The notes under the pieces: model-generated
What the model saw: the letters and a program-made list of their open reading frames with translations, nothing else
Database searches by the model: none
What the model was told of the DNA's origin: nothing
In this document: positions 20,570-30,314 of the stretch, in pieces
Layout: each line of letters opens with the position of its first letter
How positions within the stretch are numbered: position 1 is the stretch's first letter
Program-made: the position numbers and the translations under genes
Assembly: GCA_938092255.1 (NCBI GenBank)
Contig: CALKHF010000002.1
Span: 1 to 61,965 of the forward strand
Origin: an uncultured Flavobacteriales bacterium
Lineage (GTDB): Bacteria; Bacteroidota; Bacteroidia; Flavobacteriales_D; Crocinitomicaceae
Length of the DNA: 61,965 bases
Reading direction: 5' to 3'

Positions 20570-21668
20570 TTGATGTTTTTTTCTTGAAATTTAAAAGATA
20601 TCCAAGACCGGCCTCCATGTAATCTGCCTTGGCCCAATGTGTTTTTAACGTGATATTTGCATACAATCCATTTTTAAATAGATAGCGAAAACCAATTCTA
20701 TGATATAATGGCCCATTTGGCTTGTACCGATCTCTTATATATGCTCCCATTCCAAAGAAAAAATGGAAATGGTTTAGTGGCAATAAATAGCCTGTGTAAA
20801 AACCAAGTTGTAAAATACTGAATTGTGTTTTACTGACTTGGGGCTCAAAATCAAAAATAGATTGTTTTGAGATAAGGTCTAATCCGACTTCGACTCCGAC
20901 CTTTGGTTGAAAATAGCACCTTCCAAAAGCCCCGATCGCAAATACAGGATATTTCCGAGCTCCATGAGGGTTGATTTCTTTTAATGAAAAAACACCTTGA
21001 AAGCCAAAATAAACTTTTTTAAACTCCTTTATTTGTTTGCGAACTGAACTTTGTCGTTCTTCTAAAACATTTCGAGAATAACCCATAGAAAGATAAGGCA
21101 TATTAATGCCATAATTAGGTATTTTAAACGCACAATTACTAAAATGAGTAATATCTAATCCTAAAGAAATCGAACTTCGATCAAATCGATAAAGTGACTT
21201 AATCCCCATAACAATCATGGCATTAAGGTGAGAACTAACAGCCATGTTTTTAGGATTTAATATTGGGTCATATATTCTATTTGTATAACCAAGTCCAGAA
21301 CCCAACCTCCAATTGATTTCAAAATTATTCTTTAAAAGTATGGGAACATCCGCAAAACCATACAAAGCAGTATATCTTCCCAAAATTTCGTTATTACCTA
21401 CGGAGCCAAAGAAGAATGCCGCACCTACAGTTGGATAATTAAAATGCCTAGCCCAAGATTTATCGTCTTTTAAGCGTTTGTAATAGGATATTTCAGTCGC
21501 TAATGCTGTCTGTGCAGGCAAATGAGATAAAACCCCTCTGTGGGCAGCTAAAAACCCTGTTTTAAAACGAATATTAAATCCCTCACTGATTTGACATCGA
21601 AAACCAAATGCGTTGAATAACAAGAATAAAATAACAAGTGTCCTTTTCACCAATTCAAAGTTAAGCAT
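20562..21668 (-). CDS. acyloxyacyl hydrolase / PagL-like outer membrane lipid A deacylase candidate
   Basis: ITHFSNCAFKIPNYGINMPYLSMGYS resembles the PagL H-x-S active-site region; beta-barrel character. Confidence 0.7.
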   Translation of the reverse strand: MLNFELVKRTLVILFLLFNAFGFRCQISEGFNIRFKTGFLAAHRGVLSHLPAQTALATEISYYKRLKDDKSWARHFNYPTVGAAFFFGSVGNNEILGRYTALYGFADVPILLKNNFEINWRLGSGLGYTNRIYDPILNPKNMAVSSHLNAMIVMGIKSLYRFDRSSISLGLDITHFSNCAFKIPNYGINMPYLSMGYSRNVLEERQSSVRKQIKEFKKVYFGFQGVFSLKEINPHGARKYPVFAIGAFGRCYFQPKVGVEVGLDLISKQSIFDFEPQVSKTQFSILQLGFYTGYLLPLNHFHFFFGMGAYIRDRYKPNGPLYHRIGFRYLFKNGLYANITLKTHWAKADYMEAGLGYLLNFKKKTSNE

Positions 21669-21684
21669 TCAATGCTATAAATAT

Positions 21685-21692
21685 TACTTTTG
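21685..21692 (+). promoter_or_regulatory. Bacteroidetes-type -7 box TACTTTTG upstream of mazG
   Basis: Exact TAnnTTTG ending 9 nt before the ATG; no clear -33 TTTG seen. Confidence 0.4.
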
Positions 21693-21700
21693 TAATCACA

Positions 21701-22480
21701 ATGGATAAAAGACTAGTCGCATTTAAGAGATTATTGGATATAATGGATGATTTAAGGGAAAAGTGTCCTTGGGATCAGAAACAAACCCTTGAATCACTTA
21801 GAAATCTTACTATAGAGGAAACGTATGAACTCGCCGATGCCATAACGGCACAGAATTTAAATGAACTAAAAGGAGAGGTCGGAGATTTACTTCTACACAT
21901 GGTTTTTTATTGCAAAATCGCTAGTGAAAAAAAAGCTTTTGATATTGACGATGCCCTAAATGCTGTTTGTGATAAATTGATACATCGGCATCCGCATATC
22001 TATGGGGACGTCATCGTTCAAAACGAAGATGAGGTGAAAAAGAATTGGGAGAAATTAAAACTTAAGGAAGGAAAAACATCAGTTCTTGAGGGCGTACCAC
22101 ATTCACTACCAGCATTGGTTAAAGCAACTAGAATTCAAGAAAAAGCAAAAGGGATTGGTTTTGAATGGGAGAATGCCAAAGACGTCTGGAAAAAAGTAAA
22201 AGAAGAAATTGAGGAATTTGAAATTGAATTGAATAATAATACGGATAAAAAAGAAGAAGAATTTGGTGATTTATTATTTTCTTTAGTCAATTATGCCCGT
22301 TTTATTGATTTATCTCCCGAGTCAGCACTTTCTAAAACAAATCAAAAGTTTATTACAAGGTTTCAGCTCATGGAAGATTTAATATTAAAGGACCAAAATA
22401 AAATCGAAAACATGTCTTTAACAGAAATGGATCAATATTGGGATAGAGCTAAATTGTCATTACGAAACAAAGACATATAG
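21701..22480 (+). CDS. mazG: nucleoside triphosphate pyrophosphohydrolase
   Basis: LREKCPWDQKQTLESLRNLTIEETYELADAI...ELKGEVGDLLLHMVF...RHPHIYGD; two MazG EExxE blocks. Confidence 0.95.
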   Translation: MDKRLVAFKRLLDIMDDLREKCPWDQKQTLESLRNLTIEETYELADAITAQNLNELKGEVGDLLLHMVFYCKIASEKKAFDIDDALNAVCDKLIHRHPHIYGDVIVQNEDEVKKNWEKLKLKEGKTSVLEGVPHSLPALVKATRIQEKAKGIGFEWENAKDVWKKVKEEIEEFEIELNNNTDKKEEEFGDLLFSLVNYARFIDLSPESALSKTNQKFITRFQLMEDLILKDQNKIENMSLTEMDQYWDRAKLSLRNKDI

Positions 22481-22482
22481 AA

Positions 22483-23436
22483 CTACAATAATTCTGATAT
22501 TATTCTGTCCATAGAATAACCCTCTGCCTCTGCCCTATAATTACGCACCAATCGATGTCTAAGAATTGGCTTTGCAATCGCTTTAACATCTTCAATGTCT
22601 GGTGAATACTTCCCTTGAAGCGCAGCATAACATTTGGCACCTACAATTAAATATTGAGAGGCCCTAGGTCCAGCTCCCCAAGTGATATAATTTTTAGTTA
22701 TTTCAGGTGCGTTTTTATTATTAAGTCTCGTATTATTGACCAATGTAACAGCATACTCCAATACATTGTCAGCAACTGGTATGCGTCTGATTAAATCTTG
22801 GTAAGCGATGATTTGTTCAGAAGTTAGAATTACATCTAACTTTTCTTTGGTATCAGAGGTGGTCTTCTTCACAATTTCCAATTCCTCTTCATAGCTCGGG
22901 TAATCAACCCAAATATTAAACATGAATCGGTCAAGCTGAGCCTCAGGAAGAGGATAAGTTCCCTCCTGCTCAATCGGGTTTTGTGTAGCTAAAACAAAAA
23001 AGGGATTGGGCAACTCATAAGTCTTCCCTGATGCTGTAACGCTTCTCTCCTGCATCGCTTCAAGCAATGCTGATTGAGTTTTGGGAGGTGTTCTATTTAT
23101 TTCGTCTGCCAAAATAACATTTGAAAATACCGGCCCTGGAATGAATTTGAATGACTTACTTTCATCTAATATTTCAGAACCAATAATGTCTGAGGGCATT
23201 AGGTCCGGTGTAAATTGAATTCGATTAAAGCTCAAGCCAAGCGTTTCTGAAATGGTATTTACAAGAAGGGTTTTTGCCAATCCAGGAACCCCTACTAATA
23301 GACAGTGAGAACGAGAAAAAATAGATATACATACTTGATTAACCACATCATCTTGACCAACAATAATCTTGCTTATTTCTTGCTTTAAACGTTTGTAGCT
23401 AACAACGAGCTCATCAATTCTTTCTTTATCGGTCAT
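22483..23436 (-). CDS. MoxR-family AAA ATPase
   Basis: VGQDDVVNQV, LLVGVPGLAKTLLVNTIS (Walker A), VILADEINRTPPKTQSALLEAMQERSVT (Walker B). Confidence 0.95.
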   Translation of the reverse strand: MTDKERIDELVVSYKRLKQEISKIIVGQDDVVNQVCISIFSRSHCLLVGVPGLAKTLLVNTISETLGLSFNRIQFTPDLMPSDIIGSEILDESKSFKFIPGPVFSNVILADEINRTPPKTQSALLEAMQERSVTASGKTYELPNPFFVLATQNPIEQEGTYPLPEAQLDRFMFNIWVDYPSYEEELEIVKKTTSDTKEKLDVILTSEQIIAYQDLIRRIPVADNVLEYAVTLVNNTRLNNKNAPEITKNYITWGAGPRASQYLIVGAKCYAALQGKYSPDIEDVKAIAKPILRHRLVRNYRAEAEGYSMDRIISELL

Positions 23437-23440
23437 AGTT

Positions 23441-24802
23441 TCAGTTGTTTGAATTTAAGAACCATTTGTGAGAAAAATCACAATTGTTGTAAGAATCATC
23501 TACACGGATAAAGGCATTGGATATTTTTGAATCAATCCATGCTCCCATGATTCTTTCTTTCTTGTCATTTTCAGCGGCAGCTTTAATTAAGCTATAGTCA
23601 TCATTAATATTCGCGATATGAGGTACAAACCTTTCCATCAATCGAACGATTCGAATACCTTGCTTTCTTTCGTATATATCTACGTATAAATTGGGAGACG
23701 TTATGTCTCCTTTCTCCATTGCGTCGGTGAGCAAATATATTTGTTGATCTACTTGGTTTAAGTCTTCCATATCCCACAATTGATCACCAGTAATAGGATT
23801 GGTTAGAATTCCTGAATTTTGTTTCGTTCTTTCATCATTTGAATAAATAGAAATTGCCTCATTCCAGGTTATTTCATTTTCATTTAACCTCTTATAACAT
23901 TCGTCCATTTTAACTGATGCTTTATTGATTGCATCATTACTGAACTCCGGCATATTTAAAATGTGAAGACAAGTGTAGTCGTCACCTTTTCGTGATATAA
24001 GCTTAATTATATGATACCCATATTGTGTTTCTATAATATCAGAAACCTCCCCTACTTTCAATTTAAATACTGTTGATTCAAATTGAGGAACCATCATTCC
24101 TCGAGATGCTTCAATTTTCCCACCTAAACTTGCACTGCCCGGATCATCAGAATGAATTCGTGCCATAGTCTCAAAACTTTTACCTCCAACAACGATCAAA
24201 TCAAGAACCTCATTTAATTCATTAAAAGCCCGCTTATTATCTTCAGCGTTAATGTCAGGGTAAATAACAATTTGTTGAAAGCTAAGCTTCATATTAATGA
24301 AGGGTACACTATCTTTTGGTAGTGCTTCAAAAAAAGATGACACCTCTTTGGGGGTAACGGATATACCATTTGTGATTGTCCTTTCCATTTCTTGTGCCAA
24401 TATTCTGTCTTTGATTATGGAACGAAACTCTTCTTTAATTTGAGTTGTAGTCTTACCGTAATATTCCTCGAGTTTGTCCCTACCTCCCATGTCCTTTTCA
24501 ATAATTCGTAAACGATTCTCCATTTCAGCATCTACTTGTTCATCGGAAACAGGAATACTGTCAAGTTTGGCTTGATTAACAAGCAATTCCTGAACCATGA
24601 GCTTCTCCAATACAGAACAGGAAAAGGCGAAATCAACCTCCATTTCAGATTGGGTTGCTTGTAATTTTTGAATTTCAATGTCAGACAAAAGAATAATATT
24701 GTCTCCAACTTGAGCCAAAACTTTATTTACAATTTTACCATTTTGAGCAAAGAGAGTTGATGTGAAAAGTAAGAATAAAGGAAATAGTGTATGTTTAATC
24801 AT
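23441..24802 (-). CDS. SurA-like periplasmic peptidylprolyl isomerase
   Basis: SurA N-domain VNKVLAQVGDNIILLSDIEIQ and parvulin segment ARIHSDDPGSASLGGKIEASRGMMVPQFESTVFKLKVGEVSDIIETQYGYHIIKL. Confidence 0.9.
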   Translation of the reverse strand: MIKHTLFPLFLLFTSTLFAQNGKIVNKVLAQVGDNIILLSDIEIQKLQATQSEMEVDFAFSCSVLEKLMVQELLVNQAKLDSIPVSDEQVDAEMENRLRIIEKDMGGRDKLEEYYGKTTTQIKEEFRSIIKDRILAQEMERTITNGISVTPKEVSSFFEALPKDSVPFINMKLSFQQIVIYPDINAEDNKRAFNELNEVLDLIVVGGKSFETMARIHSDDPGSASLGGKIEASRGMMVPQFESTVFKLKVGEVSDIIETQYGYHIIKLISRKGDDYTCLHILNMPEFSNDAINKASVKMDECYKRLNENEITWNEAISIYSNDERTKQNSGILTNPITGDQLWDMEDLNQVDQQIYLLTDAMEKGDITSPNLYVDIYERKQGIRIVRLMERFVPHIANINDDYSLIKAAAENDKKERIMGAWIDSKISNAFIRVDDSYNNCDFSHKWFLNSNN

Positions 24803-26765
24803 CAGCTCCTAAATTGTACAAAACATCATAATTAATGCTAATTGGATATTTATTTTTTAATTCTTCTAACCAGCTTACTTCTAAGTAAGTCTGGTAATCA
24901 GAAATTACAGCTCCCTTAATTTCGGATAGCTCTTTAGGCATAACAGGTAATTTTTCATCTACCATCACAACATAGTGCTTTCCTCCTGACTCAAAGGCCT
25001 CATTTCTTCCTTCTGATAAAGATCTGCCTTTAAGAAAATCCGTCTCGTTAGGAACGTATTTATTCATTTTAACATCTAAATTTAATTCGGTATCAACATT
25101 GATTTTCTCAATGATTACATCAGAAGTGTTTTTCTTCTTCTTAAGAAGTTTATACACTTTTTCAGAAATTGACGAGTTCGCGCAAATGTATACTGTCGCT
25201 TCTAATCTTTCGGGCCACATATATTTCATTTTTTGAGTCTCATAAAAAGCTTTTAAACCAGTAGTATCTTTAACTGCTTTATTCCAAACCTTATCAGACA
25301 TTATTTCATAAAGAATAATCCCATCGTGATATTCTTTAACCAAGGCTTTGTATTCTGGATACTTTGCTGGCAATAAAGATTCTTCATAAGCTAAAACACT
25401 CTTTTTTACCCATTGCTTATATTGTTTGTTCACAATATCCTCAAAGGTATATCGACGCATTCCTCTGAATGTTTTTTTCAAAAATTCAGCAAAATCTGTT
25501 TGTCTATATGACTTTTCGCCTAAGCTAAACAGTATACCATCAGTAATCAACTTGTCAGCATTCCATTTTCCAGCATAATACGAGGAATCCAAATTATCCA
25601 CGAACCAATTTAAATATTGACCCTCAGACTCTTGGAAATTATATTTAACCTTTAATTTTGAGACAAAAACGTCTTGTGTTTTTTTAGCTCTATCATCTTT
25701 GTCTACTTTTTTCTTCAATTCTTTTTTCATCTCGTCGAAAGGCCTAACGTCGTTCCATGATAATCGTTTGATAATGTGAAATCCGTAATTGGTTTTTAAT
25801 GGACTTGAGATTTCACCATCTTCTTTAAGAGCGAATGAGGCATCCTCAAATTCGGGCACCATACGTTGAGCAGATCCTGAACCAAAAACAGGTAGTTCTC
25901 CTCCCTTTTTAGAAGAGGAAGGGTCATCTGAATATTTTTGAACCATTTTCTGCCAATATTCATCACTATTTGATGCTTTCAATTTTTCATAAATCTCATT
26001 GATTTTTTTCTCTGCAGAAGCGATATCCGCATCTGTACTGCCTTGCGGTGTGCCGACCATTAAATGAGCTACACGAATGGTTCCTCTCGCTGGCCGCGAA
26101 TCGGTAACCTGCATAATATGATAACCATACTTTGTTCTAAAGGGATCTGAAACTTCACCTTTGGGTGTATTATACGCTTTTTCTTCAAACGAATACAACA
26201 TTTGAAAAGTCGTAAAATAACCGAGGTCTCCTCCATTTTGAATTACTGACGGATCTTGTGAACTATTTTTTGACTTCGCAACTATTGCAAAATCTTCCCC
26301 GTCCTCTATTCTTTTTTTGAGCTCCAACAAACGATTGTATGCTTTTAAAGTATCTTTTGGTAAGGCGTTTGGACTCACTTTTATGAGGATGTGAGAGGCA
26401 CGAATTTCAGTTTTAAGACGGTTGTAGGCTTCTTGAACCATGGCTTTGTTTTCCACACTATCAGTCAAATATGGCAAAGCAAGTTGCTTTCTGTAACCTT
26501 CAAGTTCCTTTTTTAATCTAGGCACAGTATCATATCCCTGAGCCTCTGCTTCTGCAACTTTTAATTTAAATTTTGTGAAAAGGTCCATATAATCGTCAAT
26601 GGATGCCTTGTCATACTTAGGTTCATTGTTGTTTTTTAAATAAATCTGTAAAAATTCACTTTTTGTTACACCATCACCATTCACTTCCATAATAATAGGA
26701 TCGGTCTGTCCAAATGATGAAGTAATAATACAAAGAGAGAATAAAAAGAAAATAGTTTGTTTCAT
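24795..26765 (-). CDS. parvulin-type peptidylprolyl isomerase with two PpiC domains
   Basis: Two parvulin segments: AKSKNSSQDPSVIQNGGDLGYF...KYGYHIMQV and QKYSDDPSSSKKGGELPVFGSG...NYGFHIIKR. Confidence 0.9.
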   Translation of the reverse strand: MKQTIFFLFSLCIITSSFGQTDPIIMEVNGDGVTKSEFLQIYLKNNNEPKYDKASIDDYMDLFTKFKLKVAEAEAQGYDTVPRLKKELEGYRKQLALPYLTDSVENKAMVQEAYNRLKTEIRASHILIKVSPNALPKDTLKAYNRLLELKKRIEDGEDFAIVAKSKNSSQDPSVIQNGGDLGYFTTFQMLYSFEEKAYNTPKGEVSDPFRTKYGYHIMQVTDSRPARGTIRVAHLMVGTPQGSTDADIASAEKKINEIYEKLKASNSDEYWQKMVQKYSDDPSSSKKGGELPVFGSGSAQRMVPEFEDASFALKEDGEISSPLKTNYGFHIIKRLSWNDVRPFDEMKKELKKKVDKDDRAKKTQDVFVSKLKVKYNFQESEGQYLNWFVDNLDSSYYAGKWNADKLITDGILFSLGEKSYRQTDFAEFLKKTFRGMRRYTFEDIVNKQYKQWVKKSVLAYEESLLPAKYPEYKALVKEYHDGIILYEIMSDKVWNKAVKDTTGLKAFYETQKMKYMWPERLEATVYICANSSISEKVYKLLKKKKNTSDVIIEKINVDTELNLDVKMNKYVPNETDFLKGRSLSEGRNEAFESGGKHYVVMVDEKLPVMPKELSEIKGAVISDYQTYLEVSWLEELKNKYPISINYDVLYNLGADD

Positions 26766-26773
26766 GAGTTTAT

Positions 26774-28246
26774 TTATTTAATACTATAGTTAGGGGCTTC
26801 TCTTGTAATAGAAACATCGTGTGGGTGTGATTCACGAACACCTGCCGATGTAATTCTTACAAATTTTGAGCCTTTTAATTTTTCAACAGTTGATGCACCG
26901 CAATATCCCATGCCAGCGCGTATACCCCCAATAATTTGATACATCACTTCCGAAAGAGAACCTTTGTATGGTACACGACCTGAAATTCCTTCAGGAACAA
27001 GTTTTTTAATGTCGTCTTCAGCATCTTGAAAATATCGATCTTTAGAGCCTTGCTGCATGGCTTCTATTGAGCCCATTCCTCTGTAGGATTTAAATTTTCT
27101 GCCTTCATATATGATGGTTTCTCCGGGAGATTCTTCAACACCAGCAAACATAGATCCCAGCATTACTGAATCTGCTCCTGCAGCTAAAGCCTTCACAATA
27201 TCTCCGGTATATCTAATTCCACCATCAGCTATTACAGGAACTCCAGATCCCTTTAATGCTTTTGCGACATCATTTATTGCAGTTAGTTGCGGTACGCCTA
27301 CCCCTGCGATTATTCTTGTCGTGCAAATTGAACCAGGTCCAATACCTACTTTCACGGCATCTGCTCCCGCATCTACTAAATATTTTGCTGCCTCAGGTGT
27401 AGCAATATTACCAACAATCACACTTAAATCAGGAAAATTATTTTTTACAGCCTTAAGTTTAAGGACCACTCCTTTTGTATGACCATGAGCCGTATCGATA
27501 ACAATCGCATCAACACCAGCTTCTACTAACTTCTCTACTCTTTGAATCGTATCGTCTGTTACACCAACGGCCGCTGCCACTCTTAACCTTCCTAAATGAT
27601 CTTTACACGATGATGGATGCTCTTTAACCTTAATAATGTCTCTATATGTAATTAAACCAATAAGATTGTTATCAGCGTCAACTACCGGTAATTTTTCGAT
27701 TCTATTTTTTTGTAAAATAACCTCCGCTTTACTCAACTCAATAGACTCAGGCGTTGTAATTAAATTTTCTGATGTCATAACTTCAACAATGGGCCTATTG
27801 GTATTTCTTTCGAACCTTAAGTCTCGATTGGTTACAATGCCAATAAGTTTTTTATCCGCATCAATAACTGGGATTCCGCCAATGCTATTTTCTTTCATTA
27901 ACGCGAGAGCATCCTTAACAAGAGCCTCTTTATGTAATGTGATAGGATCTATAATCATACCACTTTCTGATCTTTTAACCTTGCGAACATTTTTTGCCTG
28001 ATCCTCAATAGACATGTTTTTGTGTATCACGCCTATCCCGCCCTGCTGAGCAATAGCAATTGCCATATTTGCTTCAGTAACTGTATCCATAGCAGCAGAT
28101 ACAATTGGGGAATTCAATTGAATGTTTTTGGAAAAACGGCTAGACAAATTCACATCACGAGGAAGCACCTCTGAATAAGCGGGTACTAAAAGTACATCGT
28201 CATAGGTTAAACCTTCTTGTATTTGTGCTAAATTTTCTAGAGACAT
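26774..28246 (-). CDS. guaB: IMP dehydrogenase
   Basis: [23 protein letters not shown] pair, [22 protein letters not shown] catalytic loop, [25 protein letters not shown]. Confidence 0.97.
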   Translation of the reverse strand: MSLENLAQIQEGLTYDDVLLVPAYSEVLPRDVNLSSRFSKNIQLNSPIVSAAMDTVTEANMAIAIAQQGGIGVIHKNMSIEDQAKNVRKVKRSESGMIIDPITLHKEALVKDALALMKENSIGGIPVIDADKKLIGIVTNRDLRFERNTNRPIVEVMTSENLITTPESIELSKAEVILQKNRIEKLPVVDADNNLIGLITYRDIIKVKEHPSSCKDHLGRLRVAAAVGVTDDTIQRVEKLVEAGVDAIVIDTAHGHTKGVVLKLKAVKNNFPDLSVIVGNIATPEAAKYLVDAGADAVKVGIGPGSICTTRIIAGVGVPQLTAINDVAKALKGSGVPVIADGGIRYTGDIVKALAAGADSVMLGSMFAGVEESPGETIIYEGRKFKSYRGMGSIEAMQQGSKDRYFQDAEDDIKKLVPEGISGRVPYKGSLSEVMYQIIGGIRAGMGYCGASTVEKLKGSKFVRITSAGVRESHPHDVSITREAPNYSIK

Positions 28247-28275
28247 AACGAACCTATTGTTAAAATAAATTCTTG

Positions 28276-28283
28276 CAAATTTA
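28276..28283 (-). promoter_or_regulatory. candidate -7 box TAAATTTG upstream of guaB
   Basis: Reverse complement of CAAATTTA is an exact TAnnTTTG; no clear -33 box. Confidence 0.35.
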
Positions 28284-28381
28284 TGAAAAATTCACGGGAG
28301 TACACTAGAACTCTACTTTCTAATGTTAATATTATTAAAAAATTAACATCAATTACAATTTATACGTAAACTTGTCGTGTA

Positions 28382-29023
28382 ATGAATATGAAAATTTTAT
28401 TTCTTTTTTTAGGCACATTTTTTCTTGGACATCTAACACTAGCGCAACGTAGCGATATTGATACTTCAAAAATTTTACAACTTTCAGGGGTTGTTGTTTC
28501 TGAACACGACTTAAATCCAATGCCCTATATAACTGTTTATGACCGCTCCATTGGTAGAGGTGTAATTGCAGATTATTACGGCTATTTCTCAATGGTTTCA
28601 TTTCCCGGAGATACTTTGTATTTTTCTTATTATGGTTATAAAACTTCATCTTACATCGTCCCTGACTCATTAGAGGAAAATCGATACAGTATAATACACA
28701 TGCTGCAACAGGACACAATTAATTTACCAGAGGTAACCGTTTATCCATGGCCATCTAGAGAAGATTTTGCGCGGTTTTTTGTTGAAATGAAGCCTTATGA
28801 TGATGCCATAAGACGTGCACAGAGAGAGCTCTCAGGCGAATCTCTTGCTTTTGTTGCAGCGCGGCTTGATGCAGATGCTTCATTGGCAAGTGGATTAACA
28901 ATGAACCAAAGATACACCAAACTCTATACAAACGGCCAACTCCCTATCAATAATTTACTTAACCCATATTCGTGGGCCAAACTAATTAGAGATTGGAAAG
29001 AGGGAAAATTAAAACGTGAGTGA
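28382..29023 (+). CDS. exported protein with carboxypeptidase-regulatory-like domain
   Basis: LSGVVVSEHDLNPMPYITVYDRSIGRGVIADYYGYFSMVSFPGDTLYFSYYGYKT matches the CarboxypepD_reg-like pattern. Confidence 0.8.
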   Translation: MNMKILFLFLGTFFLGHLTLAQRSDIDTSKILQLSGVVVSEHDLNPMPYITVYDRSIGRGVIADYYGYFSMVSFPGDTLYFSYYGYKTSSYIVPDSLEENRYSIIHMLQQDTINLPEVTVYPWPSREDFARFFVEMKPYDDAIRRAQRELSGESLAFVAARLDADASLASGLTMNQRYTKLYTNGQLPINNLLNPYSWAKLIRDWKEGKLKRE

Positions 29024-29034
29024 TGTTTTTGATA

Positions 29035-30294
29035 TTATTCAGGATAACACAAAAAATACTTCTCAACTGGTTTAGCCAATGCAGAAATATTAAGATTATC
29101 TGAAGCTTCTGCCAAATCAACAATTTCACCTGACTTCAATAAAATATTAATATTCTGATGTTTTTGGTTGTATGCCTTATTGATTAGTTTATCTGAAAAC
29201 ACCAAAAAATCAGGATCTAAACCTTTAAATTTAGAAGTAGTAGTTATTACTTTTTTTCGCTTTTCAATTTGTTCAAGTGAAAAAGGGGTTCGTGAAATTT
29301 CAATTTTAAAAAGCCTTCTATTCACAATAGAAGCGGATAAGAATCTCAGCACCTCATCTTCGTGGCGACACCAAACTTTGAGACTCGCCAAAATATCAAA
29401 GTCATCTAGTTCTGCAAATCGATCAATAGCATCGTCTTTATTTTTGAAATCTTCATTCAAAATATCTTCTTTTAAAAAAAAGGAAAGTGAAGGGCTCGCA
29501 TATACTTCCTTGCCACTTTTAACCAATTTCTTTGCTCTTCTGAGCGCATAAATAAGCATGTATTCGGCAGATACAACTGTTTTGTGAAGATATACTTGCC
29601 AATACATTAATCTTCTTGCGACAATAAACTTTTCAATAGAATAAATTCCTTTTTCTTCTATGACTAAACTTCCATTGTGAACCTGAAGCATTTCAATAAG
29701 CCTGTCACTTCCAATAATTCCTTCACTAACTCCTGAATAAAAACTATCTCGATTTAGATAATCCAACCGATCCATATCAAGCTGACTTGAAACCAATTGA
29801 TGTAAAAAGGGTTTGTCGTGTTTATTTTCAAAAATACTAAGTGCCATTTTTAAATCTGCTCCAAATTCTCGCTCCAAGCGCTTGATAAAAAATCCAGAAA
29901 TATCCTCATGATTTACTGAGTTTACAATATCGAATTCTAAAGCATGACTGAATGGGCCATGTCCTATGTCGTGCAAAAGAATTGCAAGAAAAACACCGCG
30001 CTCTTCTTCATCTGTAATTTCGTGACCTTTTCTCTTCAGTACAGCAACAGCTTGTGTCATCAAATGCATTGCACCCAAAACATGTTGAAATCTTGAATGA
30101 ATCGCACCTGGATAAACCAAATGACTCAATCCAAGTTGAGAAATTCGTCGCAATCTTTGCATGAACGGATGCTCGATGATATCGAATATTAAATCGTTAG
30201 GTATGGCAATAAAACCATAGATTGGATCGTTTATGATTTTCTTCTTATTGTTGCGATTCAATTTTACTTGCAAATGACTACTTTTATTTTTCAC
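29035..30294 (-). CDS. HD-domain phosphohydrolase (dGTPase-like)
   Basis: MQRLRRISQLGLSHLVYPGAIHSRFQHVLGAMHL, ILLHDIGHGPFSHALE, LDMDRLDYLNRDSFYSGV. Confidence 0.93.
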   Translation of the reverse strand: MKNKSSHLQVKLNRNNKKKIINDPIYGFIAIPNDLIFDIIEHPFMQRLRRISQLGLSHLVYPGAIHSRFQHVLGAMHLMTQAVAVLKRKGHEITDEEERGVFLAILLHDIGHGPFSHALEFDIVNSVNHEDISGFFIKRLEREFGADLKMALSIFENKHDKPFLHQLVSSQLDMDRLDYLNRDSFYSGVSEGIIGSDRLIEMLQVHNGSLVIEEKGIYSIEKFIVARRLMYWQVYLHKTVVSAEYMLIYALRRAKKLVKSGKEVYASPSLSFFLKEDILNEDFKNKDDAIDRFAELDDFDILASLKVWCRHEDEVLRFLSASIVNRRLFKIEISRTPFSLEQIEKRKKVITTTSKFKGLDPDFLVFSDKLINKAYNQKHQNINILLKSGEIVDLAEASDNLNISALAKPVEKYFLCYPE

Positions 30295-30314
30295 TACTAA
30301 ATTAAGCTAAAAGA

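Noticed and set aside
23441-26765. Two adjacent SurA/PpiC-type isomerases as an unusual duplication
   Set aside because: Such tandem PPIase genes near moxR/guaB are a familiar arrangement in Bacteroidetes; not novel.
27111-27482. 123-aa ORF antisense to guaB
   Set aside because: Shadow ORF; guaB motifs are continuous on the other strand.
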